Below are positions 60,854 through 64,000 of a stretch of DNA of 64,000 nucleotides, one piece after another; position 1 is the stretch's first letter; the number at the start of each line of letters is the position of its first letter. Below the pieces are notes generated by a model. It ran no database searches, had not been told where the DNA came from, and saw only the letters and a list, made by a program, of their open reading frames with translations. This DNA is from Solibacillus merdavium (GTDB lineage Bacteria > Bacillota > Bacilli > Bacillales_A > Planococcaceae): NCBI RefSeq assembly GCF_014836935.1, contig NZ_JACSPW010000016.1:1-64000 (forward strand), written 5' to 3'. The translations under genes and the position numbers were made by a program.

Positions 60854-62464
60854 TTACTTCACTTTAACGTATTTAAGGTTAATGTTACCTAAAGCATCCG
60901 GAACCATATTCTCTACTTCATCAGATACAACATTTAAATTTGTATTGTAGTAAATTGGTGCTACCGGCATTTCTTCCATAATCACTGCTTCAGCAGCCAA
61001 TAATTTTTCTGTACGTTTTGCTGCATCAGTTTCAGTGATTGACTCATTTAATAATGCAGTGTACTCATCGTTTGACCAGCCAGTTTGGTTATTACCGTTC
61101 TCAGCAGAGTTATACATTTCAAGGAACGTATACGCATCATTATAGTCAGCGCCCCAACCTAGACGACCAATTTGGAAGTCGCCGTTTGACAGTTTATCTA
61201 AGTATACTTGCCACTCCGAGTTATCAAGTTTAACAGTAATACCTAAATTCGATGACCAGCCTTGTTGAATGAATTGTGCAATTGAAGAGTGCGCTTCAGA
61301 TGTGTTGTAGGAAACTTTTACTTCTAAATCTGCAGGATTTGCTAAGCCTAATTCTTTCAGCCCAGCTTCTAAATATTTTTTTGCTTCTTCAAAATTAGCA
61401 TCTTTGAAGTAACCTTCATCATCGCCGAAGCCTTCTACAGAGTTAGGCACGATTCCTAATGCAGGTTCTTGTTCACCTTTTACAACATTTTTGATTAGGC
61501 CTTCACGGTCGATTGCCAATGCTAATGCTTTACGAATGTTTTCGTTTTGCATTACTGGGTCTTCAGTGTTGAACTTGTACCAGTAAATAGATGACATATC
61601 AGAAACGTTTAATTTATCTTCTGATTTTAAGCGGTCGATTGCATCAAGAGAAATTGTCCCGTAAGGAGCTCCTAGGAAATCAATTTCGCCAGCGTCAAAC
61701 ATTGTCATTTGAGTTGTTTCAGACTCAACCATTGCAATGTTGACTGTATCGATATCTACATTTTCTGTATCCCAGTAAGTTTCACTCTTCTCTAATACGA
61801 TATCGCCTGAATGGTTCCAAGTAGTCAAGTTGAATGCACCGTTAGATACATAGTTATCAGCTTCTGTGTACCATTTTGGATCCGCTTCAGCAGTAGCTTT
61901 ATGAATTGGGTAGAACGTTTTAAATGCTGTTAATTCCAAGAAATATGGAGTAGGAGCGTTTAACGTTACTTCTAATGTTTTTTCATCGATTACGTTAATT
62001 GCCACATCTTCAGCAGTACCAACTCCGTTATTGTATTCTTCTGCTCCTTTAATAGGGTAAAGGATTGTAGAATATTCAGACGCATTTTCCGGATTCAATG
62101 CCCATTTCCAAGCATAGGCAAAATCTTCTGCTGTTACTTTTTCACCATTTGACCATTGTGCGTCACGTAAAGTGAATGTGTAAGTTAAAAGATCATTCGA
62201 AACTTTATAATCTTCAGCGGCAGCTAGAACTGGCTCACCTTCGACCATAGTTGTTAAACCTTCAAATGTGCTTTCTAAAATTGCTCCAGAAGTGGTATCT
62301 GAAGCTAATTGAGGATGCAATGAAGGTGGCTCAGAAGTGATTAGTAAATCTAATTCTTTTTCGCCGTCTCCAGATGATGTTGTTTCTTCTCCTCCACATG
62401 CTGCTAATAATGCAGATAATGAAAGTGCTGTAGCAGTCAATGCGACCTTTTTATTACGTTTCAT
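60854..62464 (-). CDS. oppA: Peptide ABC transporter substrate-binding lipoprotein OppA
   Basis: OppA binds peptides outside the membrane. The 536-aa protein has a lipoprotein signal (MKRNKKVALTATALSLSALLAAC, lipid Cys23) and family 5 binding-protein features: SEPPSLHPQLASDT, FTLRDAQWSNGEKVTAEDFAYAWK, and IRKALALAIDREGLI. AGGAGG lies upstream of the ATG. First gene of oppABCDF. Confidence 0.95.
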   Translation of the reverse strand: MKRNKKVALTATALSLSALLAACGGEETTSSGDGEKELDLLITSEPPSLHPQLASDTTSGAILESTFEGLTTMVEGEPVLAAAEDYKVSNDLLTYTFTLRDAQWSNGEKVTAEDFAYAWKWALNPENASEYSTILYPIKGAEEYNNGVGTAEDVAINVIDEKTLEVTLNAPTPYFLELTAFKTFYPIHKATAEADPKWYTEADNYVSNGAFNLTTWNHSGDIVLEKSETYWDTENVDIDTVNIAMVESETTQMTMFDAGEIDFLGAPYGTISLDAIDRLKSEDKLNVSDMSSIYWYKFNTEDPVMQNENIRKALALAIDREGLIKNVVKGEQEPALGIVPNSVEGFGDDEGYFKDANFEEAKKYLEAGLKELGLANPADLEVKVSYNTSEAHSSIAQFIQQGWSSNLGITVKLDNSEWQVYLDKLSNGDFQIGRLGWGADYNDAYTFLEMYNSAENGNNQTGWSNDEYTALLNESITETDAAKRTEKLLAAEAVIMEEMPVAPIYYNTNLNVVSDEVENMVPDALGNINLKYVKVK

Positions 62465-62779
62465 AAATAAACCTCCTAGAAAATCATGTAAATTAAATTT
62501 TCTGATAATTTTTTGATGCGTTATTTTAATATATCAGAATATTAATAAGAAATATATACTAGATTTAAAATATTAAATAGATACTAATAAATCAAATAAT
62601 TAAGAAAATTTGTAATCATTTCACTATAATAAAATATTATTCAAGTAAAATATTTATGTGGTTTAAAATTCTTAAAAGTATTAAAAATTTGCTGTTTTAT
62701 GTAACTTGTTTTGAAAATTCTAAATTGTGTTATTATGTAACAATTTTGACACATAAAACTTTCCTTTTCTCTTTAAAAA
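62465..62779. other. AT-rich divergent region, oppA and thioredoxin-like gene
   Basis: This is the most AT-rich stretch noticed in the window. On the minus strand TTGATT (62595-62590), a 17-base spacer and TATTTT (62572-62567) could be the oppA promoter, giving a leader of roughly 95 bases. For the thioredoxin-like gene, TATTAT near 62730-62740 may be a -10. No gene or structured RNA is seen. Confidence 0.4.
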
Positions 62780-62818
62780 GTGCAAAATAGAAGAGAGAAT
62801 TTGAAAGGTGAGATATAT

Positions 62819-63376
62819 ATGAAAAGAGAACAACAATATTTTGAAGAGAGCACATCGATGAAAGAATATATGGATGCAATGTCTCAGCTGAAAGAACAAA
62901 GCTTTGCTATTTATGAGCGCTTTGAACTGCCGGAAGATGCAGCTTTCATTGAAAAGTTGCATAATGCCAATGTCCATATTTTAGCGATTACGGAAGACTG
63001 GTGCGGTGATGCAATGATTAACAACCCTATCATTCGCAAAGTAGCGGAAGCAGCAGATGTAGAAATTCGTACGGCATTACGTGATGCGGATACAGATTTG
63101 ATCGACCGTTATTTAACAAATGGTGGGCGTGCTATTCCAATGTATTTAATTTTAAATGAATCCGGGGAAGTCATTACAACTTGGGGACCGCGCGCACCAC
63201 AATTACAACAGCTTGTAACGGATATGCGTGCAACTTTGCCGGTGAAGGAAGATCCAACATTTGAAGATGCACAAAAAGAATTATACGAAAACATGCGCAA
63301 ACAATATGTAGAAAACGCACAGCTTTGGAGCTACGTATACGAAGATTTCAAGAAGAAAGTAAATGCAGTTTTATAA
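62819..63376 (+). CDS. Thioredoxin-family protein with single active-site Cys
   Basis: This 185-aa protein has a thioredoxin-like domain. At the redox site it reads TEDWCGDAMINNPII: the first Cys is kept, but the second of CxxC is Ala, so it is not a normal disulphide reductase. GGRAIPMYLIL supplies the cis-Pro region. It resembles the Thioredoxin_9 group. ATG 62819 has GAAAGGTGAG upstream; a start at 62780 lacks a site. Confidence 0.82.
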   Translation: MKREQQYFEESTSMKEYMDAMSQLKEQSFAIYERFELPEDAAFIEKLHNANVHILAITEDWCGDAMINNPIIRKVAEAADVEIRTALRDADTDLIDRYLTNGGRAIPMYLILNESGEVITTWGPRAPQLQQLVTDMRATLPVKEDPTFEDAQKELYENMRKQYVENAQLWSYVYEDFKKKVNAVL

Positions 63377-63391
63377 TATTTCTGTGTTAAA

Positions 63392-63432
63392 AGGGAGTTC
63401 TTACTATATAATTATAGTAGGAACTTTTTTCT
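63392..63432 (+). terminator. Terminator after thioredoxin-like gene
   Basis: AGTTCTTACTATA pairs with TATAGTAGGAACT (one T-G pair), followed by a T-run. Confidence 0.88.
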
Positions 63433-63473
63433 ATTTTAAACGTATTATTGAAGAGATAAGCGAATAACTATGG

Positions 63474-63503
63474 TTGCTTTTGTAAAACATTGAGAAGTAT
63501 ACT
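63474..63503 (+). promoter_or_regulatory. dgkB promoter
   Basis: TTGCTT (63474-63479), an 18-base spacer and TATACT (63498-63503), 42 bases before the dgkB start. Confidence 0.55.
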
Positions 63504-63544
63504 TTGAACAGAATGAAAATTAAACTAATCAGGATGAGATCAAA

Positions 63545-64000
63545 ATGAGAAGAGCAAGAATTATATATAACCCAACTTCTGGTAGAGAGGCATTTAAAAA
63601 GCACCTCCCTGAAGTATTAGAAAAATTAGAGAGAGCGGGCTACGAAACTTCCTGTCATGCGACAACTTGTGAAGGGGATGCCAGAGAAGCTGCATTAGAG
63701 GCAGTACGCCGTGAATTTGACGTAGTGATTGCAGTTGGTGGAGACGGAACATTAAATGAGGTAGTGGCAGGTATTAGCCAATGCGAAAAACGTCCAAAGC
63801 TCGGGTTAATACCGATGGGGACGACCAATGACTTTGCACGTGCGGTACATATACCGCGAAATGTAGAAGATGCGCTTGATATTATAATTGCCGGGGATAC
63901 TATACCAGTTGATGTCGGTATTTTAAATGAGGACCGCTATTTCATTAATATTGCTGCAGGTGGTCGTATTACCGAGCTGACTTATGAAGTACCGAGTAAA
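63545..64000 (+). CDS. dgkB: Diacylglycerol kinase DgkB, 5' part
   Basis: Only the first 152 codons are in the window. The protein starts MRRARIIYNPTSGREAFK and has the catalytic-domain motifs GGDGTLNEVV (about 67-76) and MGTTNDFARA. It is the soluble lipid kinase DgkB (YerQ in B. subtilis), which recycles diacylglycerol to phosphatidic acid. AGGATGA lies 7 bases before ATG 63545. In B. subtilis it lies close to gatB. Confidence 0.93.
   Translation, partial: MRRARIIYNPTSGREAFKKHLPEVLEKLERAGYETSCHATTCEGDAREAALEAVRREFDVVIAVGGDGTLNEVVAGISQCEKRPKLGLIPMGTTNDFARAVHIPRNVEDALDIIIAGDTIPVDVGILNEDRYFINIAAGGRITELTYEVPSK

Overview
The window is low-GC Firmicute DNA. Gene order and protein features point to Bacillales, most likely Planococcaceae (Lysinibacillus/Solibacillus-like); the genus is my inference. 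The order purE-K-B-C-S-Q-L-F-M-N-H-D, yerA-yerB-yerC, pcrB-pcrA-ligA-camS, gatC-A-B and dgkB is the Bacillus subtilis purine-to-gat backbone as I know it. Start sites have strong GGAGG-type ribosome binding sites, and TTG and GTG starts are common.

Layout. Positions 1-40 are the 3' end of a 5S rRNA with its terminator. Next come two decayed gene remnants: the C-terminus of a dicarboxylate symporter and the DNA-binding domain of an OmpR-type response regulator. A small NETI-motif gene (yebG) follows. The purine operon (1.1-12.9 kb) has paired PurR boxes, a sigma-A promoter, a guanine-type purine riboswitch and a terminator. Its last gene, purD, is cut off by a 290-base stretch with its own promoter, five tandem hairpins sharing a TGGYYGG loop motif and a terminator (a candidate noncoding RNA), then an interspersed Bacillales repeat. 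From 14.8 to 28.3 kb lie a small membrane protein, yerABC, pcrB, pcrA, ligA, camS and gatCAB.

Between gatB (ends 28.3 kb) and dgkB (starts 63.5 kb) lies about 35 kb of mostly metabolic and transport genes. They are nagA and an acetyltransferase; a minus-strand esterase and DUF624 gene; a large sugar-catabolism cluster (32.2-48.3 kb); an MsmX-type ATPase; a PucR-type regulator; YbjQ; a proline-use module (putP, proline dehydrogenase, a divergent PAS-AAA-Fis regulator and the P5C dehydrogenase); an oppABCDF peptide importer; and a thioredoxin-like gene. The window ends inside dgkB.

How the genes work together. The pur genes make IMP from PRPP under double purine control. The 32-48 kb cluster has a binding protein and two permeases without an ATPase (probably served by the MsmX-type protein at 48.4 kb), three Gfo/Idh/MocA oxidoreductases, an SDR-fold protein lacking the usual catalytic lysine, a DapA-fold aldolase, a zinc-type dehydrogenase, a GH67-like intracellular protein, an FAD oxidoreductase, a double-GNAT protein, a ROK kinase and one unrecognised protein. 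A regulator with a degenerate GGDEF-like region sits in the middle. I do not recognise this as a described pathway. It and the hairpin RNA are the two items most worth following up.
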